Source: Carnobacterium viridans
GTDB taxonomy: Bacteria; Bacillota; Bacilli; Lactobacillales; Carnobacteriaceae
Assembly: GCF_900102725.1 (NCBI RefSeq)
Contig: NZ_FNJW01000008.1
Coordinates: forward strand, 372,001-436,000
Length of the DNA stretch: 64,000 nucleotides
Reading direction: 5' to 3'
Shown: in pieces, positions 1 through 12,307 of the stretch
How positions within the stretch are numbered: the stretch's first letter is position 1
How the letters are laid out: the number at the start of each line of letters is the position of its first letter
The notes under the pieces: generated by a model
Database searches by the model: none
What the model was told of the DNA's origin: nothing
The model's input: the letters and a program-made list of their open reading frames with translations, nothing else
Position numbers and translations under genes: made by a program

Positions 1-573
1 AACGCATTGATGTACCACATCACTGATTTGTCTGGTATCAACGGAACAATACGTCCTGGAATCGTTCATCGTATCGATAAGGATACTTCAGGTTTACTAA
101 TGGTTGCTAAAAATGATGCTGCACATGAAAAATTAGCTGCTCAATTAAAAGACAAAACGTCTTTAAGAGAATACATTGCTTTAGTTCATGGTGTGATTCC
201 TCATGAAAAAGGAACAATCGATGCTCCACTTGGCCGTTCAAAACAAGACCGCAAAAAACAAGATATCATTGATGGAGGAAGATCAGCCGTAACACATTTT
301 ACTGTTCTTGAACGCTTTAAAGATTTTACATTGGTTTCATTAAAATTAGAAACGGGTAGAACACATCAAATTCGTGTGCACATGAAATATATTGGTTATC
401 CTTTAGCAGGAGATCCAATATACGGACCAAGAAAAACACTAGAAGGCAAGGGTCAATTCTTGCATGCAACGACATTAGGTTTTAAACACCCAACGTCTGG
501 TGAATTCCTTACTTTTGAAGCACCATTACCGAAGTTGTTTGAAGATACATTAAATAACTTAAGAAATATGTAA
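1..573 (+). CDS. rluD: RluA/RluD-family pseudouridine synthase, 3' part
   Basis: The reading frame is open from the first base of the window, so the N-terminal part (usually an S4 domain and the start of the catalytic domain) lies outside; about 190 residues remain. The catalytic motif HRIDKDTSGLLM, whose Asp is the nucleophile of this family, is visible near residue 24, and the later GRTHQIRVHM segment is typical of RluA-type enzymes. These enzymes convert uridines of 23S rRNA to pseudouridine. The gene sits directly upstream of the pyr operon, the usual place of an RluD-like gene (ylyB in Bacillus). The subfamily cannot be fixed from a partial sequence. Confidence 0.9.
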   Translation, partial: NALMYHITDLSGINGTIRPGIVHRIDKDTSGLLMVAKNDAAHEKLAAQLKDKTSLREYIALVHGVIPHEKGTIDAPLGRSKQDRKKQDIIDGGRSAVTHFTVLERFKDFTLVSLKLETGRTHQIRVHMKYIGYPLAGDPIYGPRKTLEGKGQFLHATTLGFKHPTSGEFLTFEAPLPKLFEDTLNNLRNM

Positions 574-582
574 TGTTTTTGT

Positions 583-611
583 TTGACTTTTTTAAAGACA
601 TTCTATATAGT
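583..611 (+). promoter_or_regulatory. Predicted sigma-A promoter of the pyr operon
   Basis: TTGACT (583-588) and TATAGT (606-611) are separated by 17 nt, just after the pseudouridine synthase stop codon and upstream of the PyrR-type leader. Read by eye; no start site is known. Confidence 0.7.
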
Positions 612-636
612 CATAAGTGACAGAAAAATAAACTTA

Positions 637-763
637 TCCTTTAATCCTAGTCCAGTGAGACTAAGAAGGAGCATAGTAAGAAAAGGCAAACGTACCTTCT
701 CTTACACTTACTCAACAGTAATATGCCCTCTTTGACCATTAAAGGTTAGGAGGGCATTTTTTA
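637..763 (+). promoter_or_regulatory. PyrR-dependent attenuator upstream of pyrR
   Basis: The segment around 647-670 contains the PyrR-binding hairpin core TAGTCCAGTGAGACTA (compare the consensus loop CAGAGAGGCU), flanked by TCCT/AGGA pairing. It is followed by a Rho-independent terminator: TGCCCTC (724-730) pairs with GAGGGCA (750-756) and is followed by six T. In the Bacillus paradigm, UMP-bound PyrR stabilises the first hairpin, which blocks the antiterminator and allows termination. Confidence 0.85.
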
Positions 764-790
764 TTGGCCAATCCTATTAAAGCGATATGA

Positions 791-1354
<564 letters not shown>

Positions 1355-1365
1355 ACTAAATAAAA

Positions 1366-1513
1366 CTAAGTGAAACTTTAAATTGGTCCTGTGAGACTAA
1401 TAAGGTCACTACTATAATCGTACCTTGATTCCATACTGGAAGAACTGCTCAAGCAGAAGGGAGATTATTCTAGAACCTAAAGTTCTCCACAAAACTTTAG
1501 GTTCTTTTTTTAT
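1366..1513 (+). promoter_or_regulatory. Second PyrR attenuator between pyrR and pyrB
   Basis: A second PyrR-binding core, GGTCCTGTGAGACTAATAAGG (first 20 bases from 1385), lies inside AGTGA/TCACT flanks (about 1369-1409). It is followed by a strong terminator in which AGAACCTAAAGTT (1472-1484) pairs with AACTTTAGGTTCT (1493-1505), ending in a T run. Two successive attenuators in one pyr operon are known in Bacillus and lactic acid bacteria. Confidence 0.85.
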
Positions 1514-1563
1514 ACGAATTTCTAACACACTAAACTTAAAAAAATGACAAGGAGGAAAAGACA

Positions 1564-2508
1564 ATGCAAAAAATTGCTGCAACAATTGCTTTAGACCATT
1601 TTGTCTCAGTAGAAGATCTAACAAATGAAGAGGTTCTAACGTTGATTAAACGGGCCTCACAATTTAAAAAAGGAACGATCTCTGCTCAAGTGATGGAACC
1701 ACTCTATGCGGTGAATTTATTCTTTGAGAATAGTACACGCACTCACAAAAGTTTTGAAATGGCTGAAAAAAAATTGGGCATCGAAATCATTGACTTTGAA
1801 CCTTCTACAAGCAGCATCAAAAAAGGAGAGAGCCTTTACGACACGGTATTAACCATGTCAGCACTTGGAACGGAAATTGCCGTTATTCGTGACAGTAAAG
1901 AAGCTTTTTATACGGAACTGATCAATAGCCCATCCATTAAATGTTCCATTATTAACGGCGGAGACGGAACAGGACAACACCCTAGCCAATGTTTATTGGA
2001 CTTAATGACCATTTACGAAGAATACGGCCATTTTGATGGCTTAAAAGTCGCTATCATTGGAGACTTAAAGCATTCCAGAGTAGCTAAATCAAACATGCAT
2101 ATGCTAAAACGATTGGGTGCTGAGGTTCTTTTCTCTGGTCCGACTGAATGGATGGATGATTCTTTTACAGAGTACGGCCGATATGCGGCATTGGATGACC
2201 TTGTTTATGAAGCCGACGTGATTATGCTCTTACGTGTACAACATGAACGTCATGAATCTTATAATGATGCTCTGATCACCAGCTACCTAGATCAATACGG
2301 CATTAATGAATTACGTGAAAAAAATATGAAACCTTCCGCAATTTTGATGCATCCTGCACCAGTCAATCGTGATGTAGAGTTACAAAGCTCACTGGTCGAG
2401 TGCGAACGATCAAGAATCGTGGCTCAAATGTCGAATGGTGTCTTCGCCAGAATGGCGATTTTAGAAGCCATCATAGCCGGAAGAACAAAAAATAAAACAA
2501 CTTTATAA
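1564..2508 (+). CDS. pyrB: Aspartate carbamoyltransferase catalytic subunit
   Basis: This enzyme joins carbamoyl phosphate and aspartate to give carbamoyl aspartate, the committed step of pyrimidine synthesis, in the cytoplasm. The carbamoyl-phosphate binding motif [11 protein letters not shown] is near residues 55-65, and [10 protein letters not shown] is near residue 261. The 314-residue length fits Gram-positive PyrB, which acts without the regulatory PyrI subunit; no pyrI is present here. The start has AAGGAGG 8 nt upstream. It follows the second attenuator and precedes pyrC by 22 nt. Confidence 0.97.
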   Translation: MQKIAATIALDHFVSVEDLTNEEVLTLIKRASQFKKGTISAQVMEPLYAVNLFFENSTRTHKSFEMAEKKLGIEIIDFEPSTSSIKKGESLYDTVLTMSALGTEIAVIRDSKEAFYTELINSPSIKCSIINGGDGTGQHPSQCLLDLMTIYEEYGHFDGLKVAIIGDLKHSRVAKSNMHMLKRLGAEVLFSGPTEWMDDSFTEYGRYAALDDLVYEADVIMLLRVQHERHESYNDALITSYLDQYGINELREKNMKPSAILMHPAPVNRDVELQSSLVECERSRIVAQMSNGVFARMAILEAIIAGRTKNKTTL

Positions 2509-2530
2509 ATTTACCTCAGGAGATGAAGCC

Positions 2531-3823
2531 ATGACGATCTGGATTAAAAATGCCATTATATTAACTAAAAAAGAAGACTATCAACCCATTGAACTTCTAA
2601 TCAATGGAGAACAAATCCAAGCTATCGGATCAGATTTAACACCGCTTATCCAAGATACGGATGAAGTCATCGATGCTCGCGGAGCATTAGTCGCTCCCGG
2701 CTTGATTGATGTACATGTTCATTTAAGAGAACCAGGATTTTCACATAAAGAAACCATTAAGACTGGAACGATGGCAGCCGCACGTGGCGGATTTACTACA
2801 GTTTGTGCTATGCCCAATGTTCAACCAGAACCGGATACAGCTGAGAAAATGCAAACTCTTCAAGCAAAGATTGCTCGAGATGCTGTGGTAAAAGTCAAAC
2901 AGTATGCACCAATCACAATGGGTCTACGTAGTGAAACATTAACCAATCAAAAAGAGTTATTAGAAGCTGGAGCATTTGCATTTACCAATGATGGAGTGGG
3001 TGTGCAGACAGCCGGTACGATGTATCTAGCTATGAAAGAAGCCGCAAAAAATAACACTATCATTGTGGCACATACCGAAGATGATTCCTTACTATTTGGT
3101 GGTGTCATGCACGAAGGCACACGCAATCAAACATTAGGAATGCCAGGAATCTTAAATGTTGCTGAAGCGAGTCAAATTGCACGTGATGTATTGCTTAGTG
3201 AAGCAACCGGTGCTCATTACCACATCTGTCATGTCTCAACAAAAGAAAGCGTAAGAGTCATTCGTGATGCAAAACGTGCGGGTATTCATGTAACGGCTGA
3301 AGTTTCACCCCACCATTTATTATTGACAGAAGATGACATTCCAAATGACACTAGTATCTATAAAATGAATCCTCCATTAAGAGGGAAAGAAGACCGCCAA
3401 GCATTGCTCGACGGTTTGTTGGATGGCACGATCGATATAATCGCAACCGATCATGCTCCACATAGCAAAGAAGAAAAAGCTGGTGGAATGATGGATTCTC
3501 CGTTTGGAATAGTAGGAAGTGAAACAGCCTTTTCTTTACTCTACACACACCTGGTAGAAAAAGGAATCGTATCACTTACTCAACTCATTGAATGGATGGC
3601 CTATAAACCAGCAAGACTTTTTAACTTAGATGGAGGAACGATTGCAGTTGGTCAAAAAGCCGACTTAGCCTTTTTCGATCTCTCAACGCCTAAAGAGATA
3701 GTAGCTAAAGACTTTCATTCTTTGGCTACGAACACACCTTTTATAGGATGGCGTGTTAAAGGAACGACCACAATGACATTCGTTGATGGAAAATTAGTTT
3801 ACCAGGAGGGTTCCGTACAATGA
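2531..3823 (+). CDS. pyrC: Dihydroorotase
   Basis: This zinc amidohydrolase cyclises carbamoyl aspartate to dihydroorotate. The metal-binding [10 protein letters not shown] motif is near residue 60 and the catalytic [10 protein letters not shown] segment is near residue 305; both are typical of class I dihydroorotases. The 430-residue length is normal. The start is supported by AGGAG 8 nt upstream. The stop codon overlaps the carA start (ATGA), implying translational coupling. Confidence 0.97.
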   Translation: MTIWIKNAIILTKKEDYQPIELLINGEQIQAIGSDLTPLIQDTDEVIDARGALVAPGLIDVHVHLREPGFSHKETIKTGTMAAARGGFTTVCAMPNVQPEPDTAEKMQTLQAKIARDAVVKVKQYAPITMGLRSETLTNQKELLEAGAFAFTNDGVGVQTAGTMYLAMKEAAKNNTIIVAHTEDDSLLFGGVMHEGTRNQTLGMPGILNVAEASQIARDVLLSEATGAHYHICHVSTKESVRVIRDAKRAGIHVTAEVSPHHLLLTEDDIPNDTSIYKMNPPLRGKEDRQALLDGLLDGTIDIIATDHAPHSKEEKAGGMMDSPFGIVGSETAFSLLYTHLVEKGIVSLTQLIEWMAYKPARLFNLDGGTIAVGQKADLAFFDLSTPKEIVAKDFHSLATNTPFIGWRVKGTTTMTFVDGKLVYQEGSVQ

Positions 3824-4908
3824 ATCGATTATTGCTGCTAGAAGACGGAAGTATTTTCAAAGGAAGAGGATTTGGGGCTGCAAGTGACGCAACTGGAGAA
3901 GTCGTTTTTTCAACCGGAATGACCGGTTACCAAGAATCGATCACGGATCAGTCATATAATGGCCAAATGTTGGTCTTCACTTATCCATTGATTGGAAACG
4001 CAGGAATTAATCGTGATGATTATGAATCCATTGATCCCACTACAAAAGCAGTCATCGTTAAAGAATTTGCCCGCGTTCCTTCAAACTGGAGAAGCCAAAT
4101 GAGTTTAGATGAATTTTTAAAAAATAAAAAAATTCCTGGTTTAGCTGGTGTAGATACAAGGAAGCTGACACGAATCATCCGAGAACACGGCACTATGCGC
4201 GGCATGATTATTGATGCAGAAGATGATCTTGGACATGCTTTTGATCAATTAAAAGCCACTGTGCTGCCCGTTAATCAAGTTGCTCAAGTCTCGACCACTC
4301 ATTCTTATGTCAGCCCTGGAAAGGGGAAAAACGTCGTTGTCATCGATTTTGGACTGAAGCACAGTATATTGAACGAATTAAACCAACGGGATTGTCACGT
4401 AACGGTTTTACCATACAACACGAGTGCTGAAACTATAATAAGTTTACAACCAGATGGAGTCATGTTGACTAATGGACCAGGAGATCCTACATCATTGCCG
4501 CATGTATTGACCATGATTCAGGAAATTCAAAAAAAATTCCCGGTTTTCGGGATTTGTTTAGGTCACCAATTGATTGCTTTAGCAAATGGAGCCAGTACAT
4601 TTAAAATGAAGTTTGGCCACCGTGGATTTAATCATCCGGTGAAAGAGATTGCAACAGGAAGAATTGATTTCACGTCACAAAATCATGGCTATGCTGTTGA
4701 TGCAGCATCGATTGATAAAGAAAAACTACTTGTGACACATATCGAATTGAATGACGGAACAGTAGAAGGCGTCAAGCACCGCTATCATCCAGTCTTCAGT
4801 GTCCAATATCATCCAGATGCAGCACCTGGGCCACATGATGCAGCTCACTTATTTGATCAATTTATGGAATTAATGGATGCTTGGAAGGAGACAAAAAAGA
4901 ATGCCTAA
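3820..4908 (+). CDS. carA: Carbamoyl-phosphate synthase small (glutaminase) subunit
   Basis: This subunit releases ammonia from glutamine and feeds it to CarB for carbamoyl phosphate synthesis. The N-terminal CPSase small-subunit domain (about 1-140) is followed by a class I glutamine amidotransferase domain with the nucleophile motif [12 protein letters not shown] near residue 245 and the His/Glu-region motif [12 protein letters not shown] near residue 330. The 362 residues match the family. The gene overlaps pyrC by 4 nt and carB by 8 nt. Being inside the PyrR-controlled operon, it is the pyrimidine-regulated form (often called pyrAA). Confidence 0.97.
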   Translation: MNRLLLLEDGSIFKGRGFGAASDATGEVVFSTGMTGYQESITDQSYNGQMLVFTYPLIGNAGINRDDYESIDPTTKAVIVKEFARVPSNWRSQMSLDEFLKNKKIPGLAGVDTRKLTRIIREHGTMRGMIIDAEDDLGHAFDQLKATVLPVNQVAQVSTTHSYVSPGKGKNVVVIDFGLKHSILNELNQRDCHVTVLPYNTSAETIISLQPDGVMLTNGPGDPTSLPHVLTMIQEIQKKFPVFGICLGHQLIALANGASTFKMKFGHRGFNHPVKEIATGRIDFTSQNHGYAVDAASIDKEKLLVTHIELNDGTVEGVKHRYHPVFSVQYHPDAAPGPHDAAHLFDQFMELMDAWKETKKNA

Positions 4909-7900
4909 ACGAATAGACTTAACTAAAATCATGGTTATTGGTTCCGGACCGATCGTTATTGGTCAAGCAGCTGAATTTGATTACGCAGGTACTCAAGCGT
5001 GTCTAGCATTAAAAGAAGAAGGTTACGAAGTTATATTGGTCAACTCAAATCCAGCAACCATTATGACGGATAAAGAAATTGCTGACAAAGTGTATATCGA
5101 ACCCATCACATTAGAATTTGTTTCACAAATCCTGCGTAAGGAACGACCAGATGCCATTGTTCCAACATTAGGTGGTCAAACAGGACTGAATATGGCTATG
5201 GAGTTATCCAATTCTGGCATACTAGAAGAGTTGGGCATCGAATTGCTGGGAACAAAATTAAGTGCTATCGATCAAGCCGAAGACAGAGATTTGTTTCGGA
5301 CATTGATGAAAGAATTGAATGAACCCGTTCCTGAAAGTGAGATTGTTCATACCGTTGCAGAAGCACTGACTTTCGCTGAACAAATCGGCTTCCCCTTAAT
5401 CGTTCGTCCGGCATTTACAATGGGCGGAACAGGTGGAGGAATTTGTGATAACGAGGAAGAATTGAAAGAAATCGTTAAGAATGGCTTGAAATTATCGCCA
5501 GTAAACCAATGTCTAGTTGAGATTAGTATTGCGGGATACAAAGAAATCGAGTACGAAGTGATGCGAGATAAAAATGACAATGCAATCGTTGTCTGCAACA
5601 TGGAAAACTTTGACCCTGTTGGGATTCATACAGGAGACTCCATCGTATTTGCTCCGACACAGACCTTAACCGATAAAGAGCACCAAATGTTGCGTGACTC
5701 CTCATTAAAAATCATTCGTGCTTTAGGTATTGAAGGAGGGTGCAATGTTCAACTAGCACTTGATCCAGATAGTTTTAACTACTACATCATTGAAGTAAAT
5801 CCACGTGTCAGTCGTTCATCAGCTTTAGCGAGTAAAGCAACAGGCTACCCAATTGCTAAGCTGGCCGCAAAAATCGCTGTTGGTTTAACTCTGGATGAAA
5901 TGAAAAACCCAGTGACCGGAACAACATATGCTGAATTCGAGCCAGCTTTAGATTACGTTGTCGCAAAAATTCCGCGTTGGCCATTTGATAAGTTCGAACA
6001 AGGTGACAGAAGATTAGGCACTCAAATGAAAGCTACAGGAGAGGTCATGGCAATTGGCCGGACAATTGAAGAAGCTTTATTAAAGGCGGTTCGTTCACTC
6101 GAAATAGGAGTCTCTCATATCTTGTTGGAAGAAGCTTCGTTAGCAACGGACGAAGTATTGATTGAAAAAACCATCAAAGCTGATGATGATCGCTTATTCT
6201 ATTTAGCAGAAGGCATACGACGTGGGTACACAATTGAAGACTTGGCCAATTTAACTAAAATTGATTTGTTTTTCTTAGATAAAATGCTTCATATTGTGGA
6301 GTTGGAAAATGAACTAAAAGAAAATAAATACACTATTGATACTCTGTCTACAGCAAAAGAGTACGGTTTCTCAGATAAGGCTATCGCACAGTTATGGAAT
6401 ACAGATGAGCGTGAGGTAATGGAGTTGCGCTACGAAAACGACATCGTCCCTGTTTATAAAACAGTCGATACTTGTGCTGCAGAGTTCGATTCCAATACGC
6501 CTTATTTTTATAGTACTTATGAAGAAGAAAATGAAAGTATTGTTTCAGATAAAAAATCTGTTTTAGTACTAGGGTCAGGCCCCATTCGAATCGGGCAAGG
6601 AGTTGAATTTGATTATGCTACGGTCCATTCTGTTAAAGCCATTCAACAAGCAGGATATGAAGCGATTATCATGAACAGCAATCCAGAAACCGTTTCAACG
6701 GACTTCTCCATTTCAGACAAACTCTATTTTGAACCTTTGACACTAGAAGATGTTATGCATGTCATTCGTTTAGAGCAGCCGATAGGAGTTATTGTTCAAT
6801 TCGGAGGCCAAACAGCTATTAATCTGGCAGAACCTCTAACGAAAATGGGGATTACATTGTTAGGAACGAGTGTAGAAGATTTAGATCGTGCAGAAAACAG
6901 AAATCTATTTGAACAAGCAATGAATGAACTACAAGTACCTCAGCCTCTGGGGGATACGGCTACAACCGAAAGTGAAGCAGTAGTCATTGCGGATCGGATT
7001 GGATATCCCGTTTTAGTTCGTCCAAGTTACGTTTTAGGCGGTCGAGGTATGCAAATTGTAGGTACTCAGCCAGATTTAGAAAATTATATGCGAAATGCGG
7101 TAAAAGCTTCTCCAGAACACCCAGTACTAATCGATCGCTACTTAGTAGGAAAAGAAGTTGAAGTAGATGCTATCTGTGATGGCGAATCTGTTCTTATCCC
7201 TGGAATCATGGAACACATCGAACGTTCAGGTGTCCACTCGGGAGATTCGATGGCGGTGTACCCTCCACAGTCCTTATCAAAAGAAATACAAGATACGATT
7301 GTGGATTACACCACTCGTTTGGCACTCGGTTTGAATTGTATTGGCATGATGAATGTTCAATTTGTCCTTCATGATACCACTGTTTACGTTATAGAAGTTA
7401 ACCCTCGGGCAAGTCGGACTGTGCCATTTTTAAGTAAGGTCACAGGGATTCCAATGGCTCAAGTCGCAACTAAAGCTATTTTAGGTCAATCTCTTAAGGA
7501 ACAAGGCTACACTAATGGGTTATATAAAGAGTCGGCTTTGATTCACGTGAAAGCTCCAGTGTTCTCGTTTACGAAACTGCAAAAAGTAGATGCCTTATTA
7601 GGGCCAGAGATGAAATCTACAGGAGAAGTCATGGGAAGTGATACAACGATGGAAAAGGCACTTTATAAGGCCTTTGAAGGAAGCTACATGCATCTGCATG
7701 ATCACGGAACGGTATTATTTACGATTTCCGATGAAGACAAAGAAGAGTCTTTAATTTTAGCTAAGCGATTTTATGACATTGGCTATACGATTGTGACAAC
7801 AGAAGGAACAGGACAGTTTTTTTCCGAACACCATCTGCCGGTTCAAATCGTGGCTAAGCTACAGCAAGATTCAGAAGAAACAGTGTTGGACCTCATTCAA

Positions 7901-8080
7901 GGTAACGTTATTCAAGTAGTGATCAATACGATGACTACCGGAATTGGAGTGGTCAACGATGGGGAAATCATTCGGAAAACAGCCATTGAACAAGGCATTC
8001 CCTTGCTGACGTCACTCGATACTGTATCGGCCATTCTTAATGTGCTTGAATCGCGTAATTTTATGACTAGTCCACTATAA
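4901..8080 (+). CDS. carB: Carbamoyl-phosphate synthase large subunit
   Basis: The 1059-residue protein consists of two homologous ATP-grasp halves, each opening with a GSGPIxIGQ motif (near residues 15 and 563), followed by a C-terminal MGS-like allosteric domain. It makes carbamoyl phosphate from bicarbonate, ammonia and two ATP. The start at 4901 (MPKRIDLTK) is preferred over the in-frame ATG at 4877 because AAGGAG lies 9 nt before it and homologues begin this way. It overlaps the end of carA by 8 nt and forms a heterodimer with CarA. Confidence 0.97.
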   Translation: MPKRIDLTKIMVIGSGPIVIGQAAEFDYAGTQACLALKEEGYEVILVNSNPATIMTDKEIADKVYIEPITLEFVSQILRKERPDAIVPTLGGQTGLNMAMELSNSGILEELGIELLGTKLSAIDQAEDRDLFRTLMKELNEPVPESEIVHTVAEALTFAEQIGFPLIVRPAFTMGGTGGGICDNEEELKEIVKNGLKLSPVNQCLVEISIAGYKEIEYEVMRDKNDNAIVVCNMENFDPVGIHTGDSIVFAPTQTLTDKEHQMLRDSSLKIIRALGIEGGCNVQLALDPDSFNYYIIEVNPRVSRSSALASKATGYPIAKLAAKIAVGLTLDEMKNPVTGTTYAEFEPALDYVVAKIPRWPFDKFEQGDRRLGTQMKATGEVMAIGRTIEEALLKAVRSLEIGVSHILLEEASLATDEVLIEKTIKADDDRLFYLAEGIRRGYTIEDLANLTKIDLFFLDKMLHIVELENELKENKYTIDTLSTAKEYGFSDKAIAQLWNTDEREVMELRYENDIVPVYKTVDTCAAEFDSNTPYFYSTYEEENESIVSDKKSVLVLGSGPIRIGQGVEFDYATVHSVKAIQQAGYEAIIMNSNPETVSTDFSISDKLYFEPLTLEDVMHVIRLEQPIGVIVQFGGQTAINLAEPLTKMGITLLGTSVEDLDRAENRNLFEQAMNELQVPQPLGDTATTESEAVVIADRIGYPVLVRPSYVLGGRGMQIVGTQPDLENYMRNAVKASPEHPVLIDRYLVGKEVEVDAICDGESVLIPGIMEHIERSGVHSGDSMAVYPPQSLSKEIQDTIVDYTTRLALGLNCIGMMNVQFVLHDTTVYVIEVNPRASRTVPFLSKVTGIPMAQVATKAILGQSLKEQGYTNGLYKESALIHVKAPVFSFTKLQKVDALLGPEMKSTGEVMGSDTTMEKALYKAFEGSYMHLHDHGTVLFTISDEDKEESLILAKRFYDIGYTIVTTEGTGQFFSEHHLPVQIVAKLQQDSEETVLDLIQGNVIQVVINTMTTGIGVVNDGEIIRKTAIEQGIPLLTSLDTVSAILNVLESRNFMTSPL

Positions 8081-8130
8081 AGTAAGCATTTTTTGAACAA
8101 GGATAAAAACAACTAAACGGGGGTTAGAAA

Positions 8131-9060
8131 ATGAATCGCTTAGCAGTAAAACTACCAGGGTTAGATTTGAAAAACCCTATTATGCCGGCCAGTGGAACAT
8201 TTGGGTTTGGGGACATCTATTTAGATCAATATGATTACACTGTATTAGGAGCCATTGTCATCAAGTCAACGACAGTTGATGCACGAGAAGGAAATGCGAA
8301 TCCACGTTATCATCACTTGAAAAATGGCGTTTTAAATGCGGTAGGCTTAAAAAATCCAGGAGTGGATGTGATCGTAGCTGAGAAATTACCGCTGTTAGCT
8401 AAATTTGATACACCTGTGATTGCGAGTGTGGCCGGTACAACAATTGAAGAATATATTGAAGTTACAAAAAAACTATGTCAATCACCAATCGTTCGTGCAC
8501 TTGAAATCAATGTATCCTGCCCCAATGTCAAGGAGGGTGGGTTAACATTTGGTTCTAAACCTGAATCAGTATATGACATCACAAAAGCAGTAAAAGCTGT
8601 TTCTACGGTTCCGGTTTATATTAAACTGACACCGAATGTAACTAACATTGTTGAAATCGCTCAAGCTGCCGAAAAAGGCGGAGCAGACGGCATCAGCATG
8701 ATCAATACTTTATTGGGAATGAGCATTGATGTTGAGACAAAAAGACCGATTTTAGCAAATAAAACAGGCGGACTTTCCGGTCCAGCAGTAAAACCAATCG
8801 CTATCCGTATGGTGTATCAAGTATCTCGTGCAGTTTCCATTCCAATAATTGGAATGGGCGGTATTTCAACCGTTGATGACGTGCTTGAGATGTTTATGGC
8901 TGGTGCTAGCGCAGTTGCAATCGGTACAGCTAATTATGCTAATCCAATGATTTGCAAAGAACTGATTGAAGCGTTGCCTAAACGAATGGATGAACTCGGT
9001 ATTGAATCGATTGAATCACTAATGAAAGAAGTAAAGGAGAGGCAAATAGATGGAAAGTAG
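8131..9060 (+). CDS. pyrD: Dihydroorotate dehydrogenase, PyrDB (class 1B) type, without adjacent pyrK
   Basis: This FMN enzyme oxidises dihydroorotate to orotate. The N-terminus ([21 protein letters not shown]) and the later NTLLGM and [10 protein letters not shown] motifs match the class 1B catalytic subunit of Bacillus; the active-site Cys is in [12 protein letters not shown] near residue 130. Class 1B enzymes normally work with the iron-sulfur/FAD subunit PyrK, encoded just upstream of pyrD. Here the gap after carB is only 50 nt and contains no pyrK. The ribosome binding site before 8131 is GGGGG. The stop overlaps the pyrF start. Confidence 0.95.
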   Translation: MNRLAVKLPGLDLKNPIMPASGTFGFGDIYLDQYDYTVLGAIVIKSTTVDAREGNANPRYHHLKNGVLNAVGLKNPGVDVIVAEKLPLLAKFDTPVIASVAGTTIEEYIEVTKKLCQSPIVRALEINVSCPNVKEGGLTFGSKPESVYDITKAVKAVSTVPVYIKLTPNVTNIVEIAQAAEKGGADGISMINTLLGMSIDVETKRPILANKTGGLSGPAVKPIAIRMVYQVSRAVSIPIIGMGGISTVDDVLEMFMAGASAVAIGTANYANPMICKELIEALPKRMDELGIESIESLMKEVKERQIDGK

Positions 9061-9775
9061 ACCAATCATTGCCTTAGATTTCTCGACTCTGTCTCAAGTA
9101 ACTCGATTCTTAGACCAGTTTAAGGGTGAATCGTTATTTGTTAAAGTCGGTATGGAACTGTTTTACCAAAATGGTCCTGAAATTGTAACGAGTCTTAAAC
9201 AATTAGACCATGATGTTTTTTTAGATCTAAAGCTGCACGATATTCCGAATACTGTTCAACGATCAATGAAAGGACTAGCAGCTATGGGTGTTGATATGAT
9301 CAATGTCCATGCTGCTGGCGGAAAAAATATGATGGAAGCTGCAATAGAGGGTTTACTTTCTGGCACTCCAACAGGGCATCAACCGCCTAAAATGATTGCA
9401 GTCACTCAATTAACTTCTACAACACAAACTATGATGCAGCAAGACCAGTTAATTCCTGTATCCTTAATGGAAAGTGTTCTTCATTACGCTAAATTAACTC
9501 AGTCAGCTGGCTTAGACGGAGTGGTTTGTTCGGCACTAGAGGCAAAAAGTATCAAGGAAGTTACTGGAAACGAATTTTTATGTGTCACGCCTGGTATCCG
9601 TTTAGCTGGATCAACTGTTGGCGATCAAAAACGAATTGCTACGCCAGCGAGTGCTAGAGAAAGTGGTTCATCTATGATCGTTGTTGGCCGTCCTATTACA
9701 CAAGCAGAGGACCCGGTTGCTGCCTATCATGTGATTAAAGAACAATGGCAAGGAGGCAATAAGAATCATGACTAG
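9050..9775 (+). CDS. pyrF: Orotidine 5'-phosphate decarboxylase
   Basis: It decarboxylates OMP to UMP. The catalytic motif [12 protein letters not shown] near residue 60 contains the conserved Asp-Lys-Asp set, and the phosphate-binding VVGRPIT motif is near residue 215. The 241-residue length is normal for the bacterial family. The start lies inside the last codons of pyrD and the stop lies inside the start of pyrE, so translation of the three genes is probably coupled. Confidence 0.97.
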   Translation: MESRPIIALDFSTLSQVTRFLDQFKGESLFVKVGMELFYQNGPEIVTSLKQLDHDVFLDLKLHDIPNTVQRSMKGLAAMGVDMINVHAAGGKNMMEAAIEGLLSGTPTGHQPPKMIAVTQLTSTTQTMMQQDQLIPVSLMESVLHYAKLTQSAGLDGVVCSALEAKSIKEVTGNEFLCVTPGIRLAGSTVGDQKRIATPASARESGSSMIVVGRPITQAEDPVAAYHVIKEQWQGGNKNHD

Positions 9776-10400
9776 AGAAAAACGTATTGCTGAACAACTA
9801 CTATCGATTGATGCAGTAAGCTTAAATCCAACAGATCCTTTTACCTGGGCTAGTGGACTGAAAAGTCCGATTTATTGTGACAATCGTATTACGATGAGTT
9901 ATCCAGCCGTAAGACGAGAAATAGCGCAAGGATTAGCTGAAATGATTACTACCCATTATCCAGAAGTAGAAGTCATTGCCGGAACAGCTACTGCAGGCAT
10001 TCCACATGCTGCATGGGTAGCTGACTTGCTTGATTTACCAATGGTGTACATTCGTAGTAAGGCAAAAGATCACGGTAAAGGAAATCAAATCGAAGGTCGA
10101 CTATCAGGGAATCAAAAAATGGTTGTAATCGAAGATTTGATTTCTACCGGTGGAAGTGTCATCGAAGCTGCACAAGCAGCAACTAGTGAAGGAGCTCAAG
10201 TTTTAGGAGTTGCAGCCATCTTTAGTTATGAACTGCCACAAGGAAAATATAATTTTACCGAGAACAAGATAAAATTAACGACACTGACTAACTATTCTTC
10301 TTTGATTGAAATAGCATTAGAAAAAGGAATCATTGATGAATCAGAAAGAGACCTTTTAAAAGAATGGAAAAAGGATCCAGTGAATTGGTTGAATAAGTAA
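9768..10400 (+). CDS. pyrE: Orotate phosphoribosyltransferase
   Basis: It couples orotate to PRPP to make OMP, upstream of PyrF in the pathway. The PRPP loop [16 protein letters not shown] is near residues 119-134 and the flexible loop [11 protein letters not shown] is near residue 98. The 210-residue length is typical. The gene overlaps pyrF by 8 nt and is the last gene of the operon. Confidence 0.97.
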   Translation: MTREKRIAEQLLSIDAVSLNPTDPFTWASGLKSPIYCDNRITMSYPAVRREIAQGLAEMITTHYPEVEVIAGTATAGIPHAAWVADLLDLPMVYIRSKAKDHGKGNQIEGRLSGNQKMVVIEDLISTGGSVIEAAQAATSEGAQVLGVAAIFSYELPQGKYNFTENKIKLTTLTNYSSLIEIALEKGIIDESERDLLKEWKKDPVNWLNK

Positions 10401-10432
10401 TAAAGAGCTGTTTAACTAATAGCGTTTCTTCT

Positions 10433-10465
10433 TCAAAATAAAATTCATTCTGGAATTTTATTTTG
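10433..10465 (+). terminator. Long hairpin after the pyr operon
   Basis: CAAAATAAAATTC (10433-10445) pairs perfectly with GAATTTTATTTTG (10453-10465). There is no clean T run on either strand, so it may be an imperfect terminator or an mRNA 3' stabiliser. Confidence 0.4.
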
Positions 10466-10546
10466 AGTTGAACTAATGCACCTTTTTTCTCTTGGCGGCC
10501 TAGTTTTAAAACACATTCTAACACCTATAAACGAAAAGTTATAGGA

Positions 10547-10593
10547 CAAAAAAAGTAACGCACGTCTAATATAAATTAGGCATGCGTTACTTT
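10547..10593 (-). terminator. Rho-independent terminator of rqcH
   Basis: AGTAACGCA and TGCGTTACT form the stem; on the minus strand it is followed by seven T (10548-10554), directly after the rqcH stop. Confidence 0.85.
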
Positions 10594-10597
10594 AGTA

Positions 10598-12307
10598 TTA
10601 TACTTTTAAGCGATTAACTAACTCTTTATCTGGGGTAACATAGACTGTACGTTGACCTTCATAAATCACAAATCCAGGTTTTGCTCCATTCGGTTTCCGA
10701 ATTTTTTTCACGTCGACATAATCTACCGGAACAGATGCAGACAGCTGCGATTTTGAGAAGTAAGCAGCAATATTAGCCGCTTCTAAAATTGTTTCTTCGC
10801 TAGGATTAGCAGACTGAATAATCACATGCGAACCGGGAATGTTTTTTGTGTGCAACCAAACATCTGATTTCCGTGCAGTTTTAAGGGTTAATTGATCATT
10901 TTGCAAATTATTTTTTCCTACTAAAATTGGTGTGCCATCGGAAGAACGGTAAAGATCCGGTTGACTTAATTTAGCTTGTTTTTGTTTTTTCTTGGATTTC
11001 TTTTTCTTCATATAGCCTTGTTGGACCAATTCTTCTTTAATGTCCGCAATATCTTTTGGAGTAGCTAATTCTAGTTGTGTTGAGACAGACTCCAAATAAT
11101 CGATTTCTTCTTTAGTTAAGCGCATCTGCTCATTGACATAGGCAATAGCATTTTTTAATTTTTGGTATTTCGAAAAATATTTTTGGGCATTTTGAGAAGG
11201 TGTTTTTCTAGTGTCAAGAGGAATAGTCATTGGGTTTTCCTCATCATAAAAATTGGTTAAGGTGACTTCTTTTTGTCCTTTAGTCATTGTATAAAGGTAA
11301 GCTGTTAGCAATTCGCCTCGAACTCTGTAATCATCGGCCAGTTCGGTTTCGTCCAATGTGTTTTTGAGTTTTTTCATCTTTTTCTTATTGCGTTGAAGCT
11401 CCGTTTGAATCAAATGAATAAGATCAGAACCTTGTTGTTTAACCCGGTCTCTGTCCGCTTTGCTCTCATAATACTTATCTAACAGTTCACTCAATGTAGG
11501 ATAACCCACATGTTCTCCTTCGATACTTAAATAAGGAAGCGGAGTGAAGAATTCTTTTTTAGAACCGATTGTTAAGGTCGGAGAGATGGTTCCACTGCGC
11601 ACAGTATCAATAAATGAATCAAATAAAACTGATAAATTTTCCACATTATTTTCACTACGGTAAAAGAGTTCTTTAGCCGTATCCGCACCAATCCCTTGGT
11701 AAACATGCTGCAATCTGTTTTCATACGGCGAATTAGGATCTTCAAAAGAAGTCAATAATTCAGTTAATTCAGAACTGCTTGTTTCAAATGGATTCAACTT
11801 ATCTTGGTGAGGTGGAGATTGGTAAGTAGCACCAGGCATAATAAAACGATATGAATTTTGACTCGTTGGTACATGTTTAATCGTATCTAATATACGCTGT
11901 GTATCTTGCTCTATTAGAAGAATATTACTGTGCCGGCCCATCAATTCTACAATCAAGATAACATTTTGAACATCGCCAATTTCATCACGGCTCTTGAACC
12001 TGAAATGAATGACACGGTCATTGCTTACTTGTTGAATATCTTCTAGGATTGCACCTTCAAGATGTTTTCTCATAATCATACAAAAATTTGAAGGAGAGCT
12101 AGGATTCTCATAAGGAATCTCTGTTAGTTGAATACGCGCATAGCTTGGGTGAGCTGATAAGAGTAATTTGTGATTTTTCCCATTTGCTCGCATAACAACA
12201 ATTATTTCGTTTGGATAAGGTTGATGGATTTTTGAAACTCGTCCGTTTTTTAATGCTTCGCTTAACTCATTTACCATCGCATGGGTAAAAATACCATCAA
12301 ATGACAT
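10598..12307 (-). CDS. rqcH: RqcH / NFACT-family ribosome quality control protein (FbpA-like)
   Basis: The 569-residue protein has the NFACT order: an N-terminal NFACT-N domain (about 1-230, starting MSFDGIFTHAMVNEL), a helical coiled-coil middle (about 280-420) and a C-terminal NFACT-R domain with DVWLHTKNIPGSHVII near residues 485-500. Family members bind obstructed 50S subunits and recruit tRNA-Ala to add C-terminal alanine tails; older annotation calls them fibronectin-binding proteins. It stands alone on the minus strand, with its own terminator, divergent from the carbonic anhydrase gene. Confidence 0.93.
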   Translation of the reverse strand: MSFDGIFTHAMVNELSEALKNGRVSKIHQPYPNEIIVVMRANGKNHKLLLSAHPSYARIQLTEIPYENPSSPSNFCMIMRKHLEGAILEDIQQVSNDRVIHFRFKSRDEIGDVQNVILIVELMGRHSNILLIEQDTQRILDTIKHVPTSQNSYRFIMPGATYQSPPHQDKLNPFETSSSELTELLTSFEDPNSPYENRLQHVYQGIGADTAKELFYRSENNVENLSVLFDSFIDTVRSGTISPTLTIGSKKEFFTPLPYLSIEGEHVGYPTLSELLDKYYESKADRDRVKQQGSDLIHLIQTELQRNKKKMKKLKNTLDETELADDYRVRGELLTAYLYTMTKGQKEVTLTNFYDEENPMTIPLDTRKTPSQNAQKYFSKYQKLKNAIAYVNEQMRLTKEEIDYLESVSTQLELATPKDIADIKEELVQQGYMKKKKSKKKQKQAKLSQPDLYRSSDGTPILVGKNNLQNDQLTLKTARKSDVWLHTKNIPGSHVIIQSANPSEETILEAANIAAYFSKSQLSASVPVDYVDVKKIRKPNGAKPGFVIYEGQRTVYVTPDKELVNRLKV

